Assembly (NCBI RefSeq): GCF_025993685.1 | Contig: NZ_DAJPEN010000001.1 | Location: 248,001 to 312,000, forward strand | DNA: 64,000 bases | Direction of reading: 5' to 3' | From: Bacteroides mediterraneensis | GTDB lineage: Bacteria; Bacteroidota; Bacteroidia; Bacteroidales; Bacteroidaceae | Shown: in pieces, positions 36,055 to 44,956 of the stretch | How the letters are laid out: each line of letters opens with the position of its first letter | How positions within the stretch are numbered: the stretch's first letter is position 1 | The notes under the pieces: generated by a model | What the model saw: only the letters and a program-made list of their open reading frames with translations | What the model was told of the DNA's origin: nothing | Database searches by the model: none | Position numbers and translations under genes: made by a program

Positions 36055-37233
36055 ATGGCTAAAGAACTCGAACTCAAGTACGGCTGCAACCCTAACCAGA
36101 AGCCGGCCCGCATTTTCATGCAGGAGGGAGAACTGCCTATTGAAGTGTTGAACGGGCGTCCCGGTTATATCAATTTCTTGGATGCGTTCAATGGATGGCA
36201 GTTGGTGAAAGAACTGAAAGAAGCTACCGGTATGCCGGCCGCTACTTCGTTCAAACACGTGAGTCCTGCCGGAGCCGCAATCGGTCTGGAACTGGATGAA
36301 ACCATGAAGAAAATTTATTTTGTGGATAACCTGCCTTTGTCGCCGCTGGCAAATGCGTATGTACGTGCACGTGGTGCCGACCGTATGTCGTCTTATGGAG
36401 ATTTTATAGCTCTGAGTGATGTGTGTGACGAGGAAACTGCCCGTTTCATCAATCGTGAGGTATCCGACGGTGTCATTGCTCCGGGATATACGGATGCGGC
36501 TTTGGAAATCTTGAAGAACAAGCGGAAGGGTACTTATAATGTCATCAAGATAGATCCGGCTTATCGTCCGAATCCTATTGAACACAAGGACGTGTTTGGC
36601 ATTACTTTTGAACAAGGACGTAACGAAGTGAAACTGAATGGCCCGGAACTGTTTGCAAACATTCCGACACAGAATAAGAATTTCCCGGAAGAGGCTAAGC
36701 GTGATTTGATGATTGCATTGATTACGTTGAAATATACGCAGTCTAATTCAGTTTGTTATGTGAAGGACGGACAGGCCATTGGTATCGGTGCCGGACAGCA
36801 GAGCCGTATCCATTGTACTCGTTTGGCTGGAAACAAGGCTGATATCTGGTACCTGCGCCAACATCCGAAAGTATTGAACTTGCCTTGGGTAGAAAAAATC
36901 CGCCGTGCCGACCGTGACAATACCATTGATATTTATATCAGTGAAGATCATGATGATGTGTTGGCCGATGGCGTATGGCAGCAGTTCTTTACGGAAAAGC
37001 CGGAGATTTTAACCCGTGAAGAGAAACGGGCATGGTTGGATACACAGAAAGGGGTGTCTTTAGGTTCGGATGCATTCTTCCCGTTTGGCGACAACATCGA
37101 ACGTGCGCATAAGAGTGGGGTAGAGTATATTGCTCAGGCCGGAGGCTCTGTTCGTGATGACAATGTGATTGAAACATGTGATAAATACGGTATTGCAATG
37201 GCATTTACGGGTATCCGTCTGTTCCATCATTGA
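36055..37233 (+). CDS. AICAR formyltransferase (separate PurH C-terminal-type enzyme)
   Basis: The 392 residues match the transformylase half of PurH. It opens with ELKYGCNPNQKPAR, where fused enzymes have the RYGENxHQ junction. It carries the catalytic Lys-His pair in SFKHVSPAGAA, and further conserved stretches SNSVCYVKDGQAIGIGAGQQSR and SLGSDAFFPFGDNIE. It transfers the formyl group of 10-formyl-THF to AICAR, giving FAICAR for the cyclohydrolase encoded at 32126-32719. It is a single transcription unit with its own promoter and terminator. It is longer than the corresponding E. coli domain. Confidence 0.92.
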   Translation: MAKELELKYGCNPNQKPARIFMQEGELPIEVLNGRPGYINFLDAFNGWQLVKELKEATGMPAATSFKHVSPAGAAIGLELDETMKKIYFVDNLPLSPLANAYVRARGADRMSSYGDFIALSDVCDEETARFINREVSDGVIAPGYTDAALEILKNKRKGTYNVIKIDPAYRPNPIEHKDVFGITFEQGRNEVKLNGPELFANIPTQNKNFPEEAKRDLMIALITLKYTQSNSVCYVKDGQAIGIGAGQQSRIHCTRLAGNKADIWYLRQHPKVLNLPWVEKIRRADRDNTIDIYISEDHDDVLADGVWQQFFTEKPEILTREEKRAWLDTQKGVSLGSDAFFPFGDNIERAHKSGVEYIAQAGGSVRDDNVIETCDKYGIAMAFTGIRLFHH

Positions 37234-37258
37234 TACCAAAAGTAAAGATAATAAGAGG

Positions 37259-37287
37259 AGAGGTGCAAATTTGCACCTCTTTTTTTG
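37259..37287 (+). terminator. Terminator of AICAR formyltransferase gene
   Basis: A perfect 11-bp palindromic stem (AGAGGTGCAAA and complement, 37259-37280) runs straight into an eight-base T-tract. Its T-tract doubles as the -33 region of the tmRNA promoter. Confidence 0.93.
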
Positions 37288-37315
37288 TAGATAGAGTAAA
37301 GATTTGCTATCTTTG
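37284..37315 (+). promoter_or_regulatory. tmRNA promoter
   Basis: TTTG at 37284-37287, a 20-bp spacer and TATCTTTG at 37308-37315 match the full Bacteroides consensus. Transcription would start about 15 bases before the mature tmRNA 5' end, leaving a short leader for RNase P. Confidence 0.8.
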
Positions 37316-37338
37316 CTGCCACTTAAGTACTTAATCTT

Positions 37339-37732
37339 GGGCTTGTTTGGTTTTGACAGCGAGAGATGTGGTATGTAAGCATGCAGTGCGTCAGTGATTT
37401 GCACTATAATCTCAGTTACTGAACAATTATCTGGCAACGAAAATTATGCTCTCGCTGCTTAATCGAAGTATAGTAGATTAGCTTTATTTCCGTCACAGTG
37501 ATGGAAACGAGACATCGCTCAAAAGCTCTTGTTCCGAAGCGTTTGGTTTAGCGGTGCAGCAAAATCGGAAATAGTTTCAGCCTTGTTCCGCGGCTGGGAT
37601 GAAGTTTTAGGAACTAAGACATAAGTGGGTGGCTCTGGTCTTGCTTGTGTACGAAAACCGAAGGCAGAGATAAGCATGTAGAAAGCATATGGCTTCCTTG
37701 TTTGGACGAGGGTTCGACTCCCTCCAGGTCCA
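37339..37732 (+). ncRNA. ssrA: Transfer-messenger RNA (tmRNA)
   Basis: Rescues stalled ribosomes. The 5' end GGGCTTG (37339-37345) pairs with CAGGTCC (37725-37731), with two G-U pairs, to form the acceptor stem; the T-arm GAGGG-TTCGACT-CCCTC precedes it. The TTTGGTTTTGAC segment after the 5' stem is the usual D-loop analogue. The tag reading frame runs 37433-37462 (resume codon GGC, stop TAA) and encodes GNENYALAA. The 3' CCA is not encoded. Promoter and terminator are both visible, so this is a complete unit. Confidence 0.95.
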
Positions 37733-37741
37733 CAGATAATG

Positions 37742-37773
37742 AAAAGCTGCTGAGTTTCTCAGTGGCTTTTTTG
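37742..37773 (+). terminator. Terminator of ssrA
   Basis: A 13-bp stem with two G-U pairs (37742-37754 with 37758-37770), a 3-nt loop and TTTTTTG tail, ten bases after the tmRNA 3' end. Confidence 0.9.
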
Positions 37774-37802
37774 TTTTTCTGATTTCCGGATGAAAGGACA
37801 TG

Positions 37803-37847
37803 AAAAACCGGCATATATTCTGCGTATGTAGAGAAGAATATATGCCG
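37803..37847 (-). terminator. Terminator of relA/spoT
   Basis: A perfect 13-bp stem (37809-37821 with 37835-37847). On the minus strand it is followed by GGTTTTTC, and it lies 20 bases beyond the relA stop. Confidence 0.85.
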
Positions 37848-37866
37848 ATTAGTAAATCAGATACTG

Positions 37867-40149
37867 TTAATCAGCAATGGCATCGTCAAAGTTTTCGATT
37901 CGTGTCACTTTTTTAATGCTTTCCAGTTTCTTTAAATTTTCACAGATTGTGTTTACATCGTCCACATCGTGTACAAAAAGTTGGATACGTCCTTCAAAGA
38001 TTCCATCATTCGACTCGATGTTCAGTTTGTGGATATTTACATTCAGTTGCTGGGAAATGATTTGTGTCACTTGATTCAGCACCCCGATACCGTCAATACC
38101 TTTTATATATACATTTACAGGAAAATTGAGTGCCTTTCCGGTTTCCCACTGTACGGCCAGCAGCCTGTTTCCAAAGCTGGTTTTGAGCTGGGCGGCAATC
38201 GGACATTGGCGCTTGTGGATGATAATCCGGTTGTTGTCATCAATATAACCCAGTACATCATCTCCCGGTATCGGCTTGCAGCAGTCTGCGATGATGTAGT
38301 GCTTCTGAATCTCTTCAGGAGTGAGGCGGACGACCTTCTTTTTGTCAATGTTCAGTTGAGGCGTATTCTCTTTTTGAGAAACATTATCCTGGGTTTTAGC
38401 TTTGTTACCTCCGCCAAATGCAAATGCGATGTATTTCTTCCAGTTTGTGGGGGTCGGTTTTTCTTTTAGCTCATTTTTATCAGCCTCTCCCAGTATGAAG
38501 ACTTTTTGTCCTATTTGGTACATCAGGTCTTCAGGTGTCTTTAGTTTGTGGAGTGTACAAAGTTTCTGTATGTTGGTATCGTTTGCTTCAATACCTTCTT
38601 TGGTGAAGAAATTGTGCAGCATATCTTCTCCCGTCTGTTGCACTTCTTTTCTTTCTCTTTTTAGAATAGACAGAATCTTTGCTTTTGCTTTGGCTGTGGT
38701 AGCAAAATTAATCCATGAAGGTTGTACTTTTTGTGCTTTGGAGGTTAGAATCTCCACCTGGTCTCCACTTTGTAGTTTATGGCTGAGTGGAACCAGCTTG
38801 TGGTTGACTTTGGCTCCAATACAGTGGCTTCCCAAGAAAGTGTGAATGGAGAATGCGAAATCAAGGGCAGTAGCGTTTTGCGGCATGGTCTTGATTTCTC
38901 CTTTAGGGGTAAACACGAAGATTTCGGAGGCAAAAAGATTCAGTTTGATGGTATCCAGGAAGTCGATGGCATCCGGTTGCGGGTCATCCAAGATTTCCTT
39001 GATGGTTTTCAGCCATTTGCTGAGTTCGCCTTCGTCTTCGCTTCCTCCTCCTTCTTTGTATTTCCAATGTGCGGCAAAACCTTGTTCGGCTACATCGTTC
39101 ATCCGTTCACTACGGATTTGTACCTCAATCCATTGGCCTTTATTGCTCATCAGAGTGACATGAAGCGCCTGATAGCCATTGGCTTTCGGATGGCTGACCC
39201 AGTCACGCAGGCGGTCGGGATGAGGTTTATATATTCGGGAAATGGCTACGTAGATATTGAAGCAGTCATTCAGCTCCTCTTCTTCATTCTTTGGAGTGAA
39301 AATGATACGTACGGCCAGAATATCATAGATTTCCTCAAATGTGATGTGCTTGTTTTGCATTTTATTCCAGATGGAATAAGGCGACTTGATGCGGGCCAAG
39401 ATTCGATAGGGGAGTCCCATTTTGTCGAGCTGTGCCCGGATGGGAGCCGTGAATTCTTCAAACAAACTTTCTCTTTCAGCTTGCGTGGCTTTCAGTTTGT
39501 CTTCTATTTTCTGGTATGCTTCCGGATGTTCGTACTTAAAGCTCAAGTCCTCCAATTCAGTCTTGATACGGTTTAACCCCAATCTGTTGGCGAGGGGAGC
39601 ATAAATATAAAGCGTTTCTCCTGCAATCTTGTATTGTTTGCTTGGAAGCATGGAACCGAGTGTGCGCATGTTGTGCAGTCGGTCTGCAATCTTGATAAGG
39701 ATGACACGGATGTCATCGTTCATCGTAAGAAGTAGTTTTTTAAAGTTTTCTGCTTGTGCAGAAGCTCTGTCTCCAAAGATACCTCCGGAGATTTTGGTCA
39801 GTCCGTCTACGATTTGAGCTATCTTGGGGCCGAACAGGTTTTCGATATCTTCCACTGTATAGTCTGTGTCCTCCACTACGTCGTGAAGTAACGCTGAACA
39901 GATGGAAGTAGACCCCAATCCAATTTCCACGCATGCGATACGTGCTACGGCAATGGGATGTAAGATATAAGGTTCGCCCGAACGTCGGCGCACTCCTTTG
40001 TGTGCTTGTCGGGCGAAATTGAATGCTTTTGTGATAATTTCAACCTTTTTCCGGTGTTTGCTTTCAAGGTATCGGTCCAATAACTCCTGAAAGGCATTGT
40101 CTATCAGTTGTTCATCTGCTTGCTCCTGCGTAAGTTTGTCGTCAGTCAT
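37867..40149 (-). CDS. RelA/SpoT-family (p)ppGpp synthetase/hydrolase
   Basis: A stringent-response enzyme of 760 residues in the long Rel/SpoT layout. The HD hydrolase domain (about 45-150) has an intact HD pair (His89-Asp90, HDVVEDTD). It is followed by the nucleotidyltransferase synthetase domain (about 240-360, with RIKSPYSIWNKM and GYQALHVT), a TGS domain (about 405-465, ATALDFAFSIHT), a linker with a Cys pair (DCCKPIPGDD), and an ACT domain (about 680-755). The intact hydrolase motif argues for a bifunctional enzyme. It has its own promoter and terminator. Confidence 0.95.
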   Translation of the reverse strand: MTDDKLTQEQADEQLIDNAFQELLDRYLESKHRKKVEIITKAFNFARQAHKGVRRRSGEPYILHPIAVARIACVEIGLGSTSICSALLHDVVEDTDYTVEDIENLFGPKIAQIVDGLTKISGGIFGDRASAQAENFKKLLLTMNDDIRVILIKIADRLHNMRTLGSMLPSKQYKIAGETLYIYAPLANRLGLNRIKTELEDLSFKYEHPEAYQKIEDKLKATQAERESLFEEFTAPIRAQLDKMGLPYRILARIKSPYSIWNKMQNKHITFEEIYDILAVRIIFTPKNEEEELNDCFNIYVAISRIYKPHPDRLRDWVSHPKANGYQALHVTLMSNKGQWIEVQIRSERMNDVAEQGFAAHWKYKEGGGSEDEGELSKWLKTIKEILDDPQPDAIDFLDTIKLNLFASEIFVFTPKGEIKTMPQNATALDFAFSIHTFLGSHCIGAKVNHKLVPLSHKLQSGDQVEILTSKAQKVQPSWINFATTAKAKAKILSILKRERKEVQQTGEDMLHNFFTKEGIEANDTNIQKLCTLHKLKTPEDLMYQIGQKVFILGEADKNELKEKPTPTNWKKYIAFAFGGGNKAKTQDNVSQKENTPQLNIDKKKVVRLTPEEIQKHYIIADCCKPIPGDDVLGYIDDNNRIIIHKRQCPIAAQLKTSFGNRLLAVQWETGKALNFPVNVYIKGIDGIGVLNQVTQIISQQLNVNIHKLNIESNDGIFEGRIQLFVHDVDDVNTICENLKKLESIKKVTRIENFDDAIAD

Positions 40150-40178
40150 AATTCTCTCCCTTCTTTGAATCGATAATG

Positions 40179-40208
40179 CAAAAATAGGGAAAAATACGAA
40201 TCAAACAA
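40179..40208 (-). promoter_or_regulatory. Promoter of relA/spoT
   Basis: On the minus strand, TTG (40208-40206), a 19-bp spacer and TATTTTTG (40186-40179) form a good promoter, 29 bases before the start codon. Confidence 0.6.
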
Positions 40209-40225
40209 GCAAATGGCTGCTTTTC

Positions 40226-41497
40226 TTAACGGATGCGTAATGATTTGCCAGCCCGGATGTTGCTTCCTTTAATTCCGTTCAATCGTCTGAGCTGATTTAC
40301 ACTGACTCCATATTTGGCTGCAATACCTCCTAAGGTTTCTCCATTGCGAATACGATGGTACACCGCTTTTCCTTTACTTTGACTTTTGCTCGCATTACTG
40401 CTGCTTACGGCCACGGTATTGCGTCGTGTCTGATAAACCTCTGGCTTATAGTTGTAAATACTGTCTTCGTGGTCGATGAAGCAGCTCATCATTTGAGTCG
40501 GTAATCTCAAGGCATAAGGTTTTTCGTTTCCCGGAATGATATCTTTCTTGAATTCGGGGTTCAGGGCACGCAGCTGGTCAATGTCCATCTTACATACTTC
40601 TGCTATCTGGTTCAAATTCAGCGAACGGTTGATGTGAACGGTATCCGTACTTTCGGGCATGTTCATTTCCATGGGGCTGATGTAATGCTCGCAATAGTAA
40701 GTCATGATGTAATTGGCAGCTACGAATGCCGGAACGTAACCTCTTGTTTCTTTGGGCAGGAAATTATAAATCTTCCAGAAGTCTTTTTCTCCTCCCGCCC
40801 GGCGGATGGCTTTGTTGATGGTACCCGGTCCGCAGTTGTACGCTGCTAAAACAAGGTTCCAGTCGTGATAGATATCATATAAATCTTTCAGATAGCGTGC
40901 GGCAGCACGGGTAGATTTTACCGGATCTCTGCGTTCGTCTACCAAAGAATTGACTTTGAGCCCATATACTTGTCCCGTACGAAGCATGAATTGCCACAGT
41001 CCTACAGCTCCCTGTGCAGAGGTGGCGGTAGGATTTAATGCAGATTCTATGACGGGTAAGTATTTTAATTCCAGAGGAAGGTCATATAAGTCAAGGGCTT
41101 CTTCAAAAATAGGCATGTAAAGATTGTTCGCACTCAACATGAAAGATACTTTTTGCCGCAGGCGAGTGGCATACATGTCAATGAATTTCCGTATGATGTC
41201 GTTATAAGGCATTTCGATGATGGCTGGAATCCGTTGCAGGCGATCCATATAGATGGAATCGCTGACCTCTGGGTTCTGGGTAGTCATCGTACAGTTTTCT
41301 GCCGGATTGATATAGTGTTTGGATATCCAGTCCAAATAGAGACTGTCGGTGGTGGATATCATACCTTCCGGCAAGTCTATCACGTCTTCTTGTCCGTTCG
41401 CTGATTGTACAGTGATTGTTTTTTCTGTTTGCTGTGCAAAAAGTGAGGATGCACTGCAGATTGTGGCAGTCAGTAAACTGAAAAGTATCTTTCTCAT
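40226..41497 (-). CDS. Membrane-bound lytic transglycosylase, MltD-like (SLT + LysM)
   Basis: 423 residues with a signal peptide (ending LFAQ), a lytic transglycosylase domain at about 85-270 with catalytic Glu in PVIESALNP and motifs GAVGLWQFM and AAYNCGPG, and a C-terminal LysM at about 375-420 (VYHRIRNGETLGGIAAKYG). It cleaves peptidoglycan glycan strands. I use the ATG at 41497, which opens onto the signal peptide; the longer frame would overlap the preceding gene. It is the last gene of the parA-parB-DUF5683 operon, 4 bp after DUF5683. Confidence 0.93.
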   Translation of the reverse strand: MRKILFSLLTATICSASSLFAQQTEKTITVQSANGQEDVIDLPEGMISTTDSLYLDWISKHYINPAENCTMTTQNPEVSDSIYMDRLQRIPAIIEMPYNDIIRKFIDMYATRLRQKVSFMLSANNLYMPIFEEALDLYDLPLELKYLPVIESALNPTATSAQGAVGLWQFMLRTGQVYGLKVNSLVDERRDPVKSTRAAARYLKDLYDIYHDWNLVLAAYNCGPGTINKAIRRAGGEKDFWKIYNFLPKETRGYVPAFVAANYIMTYYCEHYISPMEMNMPESTDTVHINRSLNLNQIAEVCKMDIDQLRALNPEFKKDIIPGNEKPYALRLPTQMMSCFIDHEDSIYNYKPEVYQTRRNTVAVSSSNASKSQSKGKAVYHRIRNGETLGGIAAKYGVSVNQLRRLNGIKGSNIRAGKSLRIR

Positions 41498-41501
41498 TTG
41501 C

Positions 41502-42287
41502 TTAAAATTTAATACAGCATTGCAAGCCGACTCCTTGCGGACGGTTGCGGAATGCATCGTTAAAGATGGTGGGTTCCCATTTCATGCTGAGGTCTTTACT
41601 GATATCGAAATCAGAAAGTTCGGCATCGACATAGGCATCAATCACCGATAATAAATATACACCAATAAATGCAAATATGCTCAAGTCGCGTTGGCGACGA
41701 TAAAGGTCTTTGCGTGAACGGAATAATTCCTGCCAATATTCAAGACGGTCGTTGACATTGGTTCCGGGAGGAAGAAAGTCCTCATAACTTTTGTTATTGG
41801 GGTTGTTGCTCATGATATCCTGGTAGGCTTGGGAGTAGTCCTTGTACATTTGTCCGTTCCAGGTCAGGGCGTATGCACATCCTACGAAGCCTCCATAAAT
41901 AATGGGTAACTTCCAATATTTCCGGTTGTAGATTTGTCCGGCTCCCGGGATAACCAGTCCCAGCCATACTGTCCGGTTGGAATTAGGTATCCAGCGTTTT
42001 TTCTCTTTTACAGGAGGCAGGGTATGTTGTAAAGAGTCATTTTGTTTTGCCAGGGCAGCCGTATCCAGTGGTGATTCCAGATTCTTCAAGGCGATTTGCC
42101 GTTGTAAATCTGTCGTATCAGCCAGTGCCAGGCTGTCTGCCTGATTCTTTACACGGATAGAATCGGCCGTGAGTATACCTTCCCGATGCTTTTTGGCACG
42201 TTGGGCATACACTTCCGTGCTCCCCCAATAAGGGGTGCAGAATAACAAGATTAACAATACTAAATATGTCAATGTATGTGCTCTCAA
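41502..42287 (-). CDS. DUF5683 family protein, exported
   Basis: 261 residues: N-terminal hydrophobic signal (about 5-28), a polar linker, then a conserved domain with PGAGQIYNRKYWKLPIIYGGF and a membrane segment near LSIFAFIGVYLLSVIDAYVD. It is a Bacteroidetes family of unknown function, usually between parB and a lytic transglycosylase. The start appears to be TTG at 42287, 14 bp after parB; no ATG is available before the signal sequence. The operon suggests a link between chromosome segregation and wall remodelling, but that is inference. Confidence 0.8.
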   Translation of the reverse strand: MRAHTLTYLVLLILLFCTPYWGSTEVYAQRAKKHREGILTADSIRVKNQADSLALADTTDLQRQIALKNLESPLDTAALAKQNDSLQHTLPPVKEKKRWIPNSNRTVWLGLVIPGAGQIYNRKYWKLPIIYGGFVGCAYALTWNGQMYKDYSQAYQDIMSNNPNNKSYEDFLPPGTNVNDRLEYWQELFRSRKDLYRRQRDLSIFAFIGVYLLSVIDAYVDAELSDFDISKDLSMKWEPTIFNDAFRNRPQGVGLQCCIKF

Positions 42288-42301
42288 AAGATTGTTTCCG
42301 T

Positions 42302-43198
42302 TTATTCTGTTTTTTTCAAAGAGTCTAAAATCTCCATAATTCTTTCCAGGTCTGCCTCGCTGTTAAAAGGAATGCTGATTTTCCCTTTTCCTTTATTGCT
42401 GCAGGATAGCTGTACTTTGGTACCGAAGAAACTGCACAGATGGTTTTGCAGCATGGAGTATTCTTCTGATAATTGTGCTCCTTTCGGTGCAATGGTTTTT
42501 CCTCCGCTTTTCACGCTTTCGCCGCTGGCCAGCGCTTTTACAATCTCTTCAACTTTGCGTACCGAGTAGCCTTGGCTCACGGTTTCATTGAAAATACGTA
42601 TCTGAGTTTTAGGGTCTTCTAAAGTCAGCAACGCACGTGCATGTCCCATATCGATTTCCTTGTTTTTCAGGGCCATCTGAATGGGAGCCGGCAGTTTCAG
42701 CAACCGCAAGTAATTGGCGATTGTGGTACGCTTCTTGCCTACCCGTTCGCTGAGACGTTCCTGAGTCAGTTCGTATTGTTCAATCAGGTGCTGGTAGGCC
42801 AGTGCGATTTCGAGTGAGTTCAGATCCTCGCGCTGGATATTTTCTATCAATGCCATTTCCATGACATTCTCGTCGTCAGCCGTACGGATGTAAGCCGGTA
42901 TGGTTTTTAGTCCAGCCAATATGGAGGCTCTGTAACGTCTTTCTCCTGCAATAATCTGATAGGAATCCTCACTTATCTGTCGTAAGGTAATAGGCTGTAT
43001 GATACCGATTTCTGCAATGGAGTCAGCCAGTTCCTGCAAAGCGATAGGGTCAAATTCCCGACGAGGTTGATTGGGATTGACTGATATCTTGCTCAATTCT
43101 ATTTCATTGATAGAAGATGAGCCGGAAGTTTTTACCTCCTCATTTGATATCAGAGCATCGAGTCCTCGTCCTAATGCAAATTTTTTCTGTACTGCCAT
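42302..43198 (-). CDS. parB: Chromosome partitioning protein ParB (CTPase)
   Basis: 298 residues with the N-terminal ParA-interacting LGRGLDALI motif, the CTP-binding ParB/sulfiredoxin domain (about 35-125, ENIQREDLN and GERRYRAS), the central helix-turn-helix (about 135-200) that recognises parS, and a C-terminal dimerisation segment. It slides on DNA around parS and stimulates ParA. I did not find a convincing parS palindrome in this window. Confidence 0.96.
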   Translation of the reverse strand: MAVQKKFALGRGLDALISNEEVKTSGSSSINEIELSKISVNPNQPRREFDPIALQELADSIAEIGIIQPITLRQISEDSYQIIAGERRYRASILAGLKTIPAYIRTADDENVMEMALIENIQREDLNSLEIALAYQHLIEQYELTQERLSERVGKKRTTIANYLRLLKLPAPIQMALKNKEIDMGHARALLTLEDPKTQIRIFNETVSQGYSVRKVEEIVKALASGESVKSGGKTIAPKGAQLSEEYSMLQNHLCSFFGTKVQLSCSNKGKGKISIPFNSEADLERIMEILDSLKKTE

Positions 43199-43202
43199 AC
43201 GT

Positions 43203-43970
43203 TTATTTGCTATTTCGTGTTATAATTTCATTAGCCAAGGCCAAATGGTTTTTTGCTCCGGTGGATTCTGCATCGTAGAGAATGGCCGGAATGCCGTGGC
43301 TGGGAGCTTCACTCAGTTTGACATTACGCTGGATGATGGTTTTGAACACCAGTTCCTGAAAATGTCGTTTCACTTCATCATAAATCTGGTTGGCCAGACG
43401 CAGGCGTGAGTCAAACATGGTTAGCAGGAATCCTTCAATTTCCAGTGACGGATTCAGTTTTGTCTTGATAATCTTGATGGTATTCAACAGTTTGCTGATG
43501 CCTTCCAGAGCAAAATATTCACATTGCACAGGAATGATTACCGAGTCGGCTGCGGTCAAAGCATTGATGGTAATCAGTCCGAGTGAAGGCGAACAGTCTA
43601 TTAATATGTAGTCGTATTCGTTTTTCATCGGTTCCAGTGCGTGTCGCATGATTTTCTCACGGTTTTCCAGGTTGAGCATTTCAATTTCCGCACCTACCAG
43701 GTCAATGTGAGAAGGTATGATGTCTAATCCGTCAATATCGGTGGTGTAAATAGCCTCCCGGATGTCTGCCTGATTGATTAAACATTCGTAGATTGAACAA
43801 TCGATATCTTTCAAGTCCACGCCTAGGCCGGATGAGGCATTTGCCTGAGGGTCAGCGTCAATCACTAGTACTTTCTTCTCGAGAGTAGCTAAAGATGCAG
43901 CCAAGTTAATCGTCGTGGTAGTTTTGCCTACTCCTCCTTTTTGATTGGCTAAAGCAATAATTTTTCCCAT
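43203..43970 (-). CDS. parA: Chromosome partitioning ATPase ParA
   Basis: 255 residues, a deviant-Walker ATPase: KGGVGKTTT at the N terminus, DADPQANAS for the A' motif, and DYILIDCSPSLG for Walker B. It forms DNA-bound gradients that move ParB-parS. The ATG at 43970 starts directly before the P-loop; the longer frame to 44084 adds residues without similarity and covers the promoter. Four bases separate it from parB. Confidence 0.96.
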   Translation of the reverse strand: MGKIIALANQKGGVGKTTTTINLAASLATLEKKVLVIDADPQANASSGLGVDLKDIDCSIYECLINQADIREAIYTTDIDGLDIIPSHIDLVGAEIEMLNLENREKIMRHALEPMKNEYDYILIDCSPSLGLITINALTAADSVIIPVQCEYFALEGISKLLNTIKIIKTKLNPSLEIEGFLLTMFDSRLRLANQIYDEVKRHFQELVFKTIIQRNVKLSEAPSHGIPAILYDAESTGAKNHLALANEIITRNSK

Positions 43971-44089
43971 ATTAATCAGTTTATTCTGATTGCGAAGTAA
44001 CGAATAATTGGTGACAGTGTCAATTAAAATTCCATGACTTTTTGGAAAGTGTTGAAAAGTCACCTCATCTGTTAATAACTTCACGCGGG

Positions 44090-44097
44090 CAAAGATA
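44090..44097 (-). promoter_or_regulatory. -7 element upstream of parA
   Basis: The minus strand reads TATCTTTG 120 bases before the parA start, back to back with the surE promoter. The long leader makes it tentative. Confidence 0.4.
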
Positions 44098-44125
44098 TAT
44101 ATTTTTACTTAATTGCGTGGTCCGG

Positions 44126-44156
44126 TTTGGTAAGATTAAGATTTGTTGTAACTTTA
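44126..44156 (+). promoter_or_regulatory. surE-lpxB promoter
   Basis: TTTG at 44126-44129, a 19-bp spacer and TAACTTTA (one mismatch) at 44149-44156 place the start of transcription about 20 bases before the surE ATG. Confidence 0.6.
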
Positions 44157-44182
44157 CACTCATAAAAAGATTGAATGATAAT

Positions 44183-44956
44183 ATGATGAAAGAGAAACCA
44201 TTTCTGCTGTTGTCGAACGACGACGGCTATGCTGCGAAAGGAATTCAGGAGTTGATAAAAGTATTGCGCCCTATGGCCGATTTGATGGTAGTCGCTCCCT
44301 CGGGCCCCCGTTCGGGAGCTTCCGGTTCCATTACTTCAGAACATCCTCTTCGTTGCGCACAATTGATTTCTGAGCCGGGATTTACTTTATATAGCTGCAC
44401 AGGCACACCGGTAGATTGTGTGAAGCTGGCTTTGCATGAGTTGGTTCCTCGGGTGCCCGATATGGTGATTGGGGGAATCAATCATGGAGACAATTCTTCG
44501 GTGAATGTGCATTATTCAGGAACCATGGGAGTCGTGATTGAAGGTTGTTTGAAAGGAATCCCTTCTGTCGGTTTTTCGCTCTGCAATCACGATCCGGAAG
44601 CGGATTTCACACCTACCTTCCCTTATATACAACGGATTGTGGAAGAAGTGCTGGCGCATGGATTACCTGCCGGTTGTTGTTTGAATGTGAATTTCCCGGG
44701 TGTAAAAGAACTGAAAGGAGTACGCATCTGCCGACAGACGGATGGAGTCTGGACAAACGAGTTTGTGAAAGCAGTTCATCCAAGAGGTGGCTATTATTAC
44801 TGGTTGACAGGTTCTTACAAGAACAATGAGCCAGATGCGGAAGATACGGACCATTGGGCGCTTGATCATGATTATGTGGCCATTACCCCCACACAGATTG
44901 ACGTAACGGCATACGCGTTGAAGGAAGAATTGAATCACTGGAATCTTCAGTTATGA
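44183..44956 (+). CDS. surE: 5'/3'-nucleotidase SurE
   Basis: A 257-residue metal-dependent nucleotidase acting on nucleoside monophosphates. The N-terminal SNDDGYAAKGI holds the metal-binding Asp pair; APSGPRSGASGS, CTGTPVDCVKLA and GGINHGDNSS are the remaining family motifs. I start at the first of two adjacent ATGs (44183/44186), which fits the promoter; the longer frame from 44042 would run across it. Its stop overlaps the lpxB start by four bases (ATGA). Confidence 0.95.
   Translation: MMKEKPFLLLSNDDGYAAKGIQELIKVLRPMADLMVVAPSGPRSGASGSITSEHPLRCAQLISEPGFTLYSCTGTPVDCVKLALHELVPRVPDMVIGGINHGDNSSVNVHYSGTMGVVIEGCLKGIPSVGFSLCNHDPEADFTPTFPYIQRIVEEVLAHGLPAGCCLNVNFPGVKELKGVRICRQTDGVWTNEFVKAVHPRGGYYYWLTGSYKNNEPDAEDTDHWALDHDYVAITPTQIDVTAYALKEELNHWNLQL

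Noticed and set aside
37614..37814. Minus-strand frames of 64-66 codons
   Set aside because: They lie over the tmRNA 3' half and its terminator, whose structure accounts for the sequence.
43971..44084. N-terminal extension of parA by 38 residues
   Set aside because: ParA proteins of this type begin a few residues before the P-loop. The extension has no similarity and lies in the leader.
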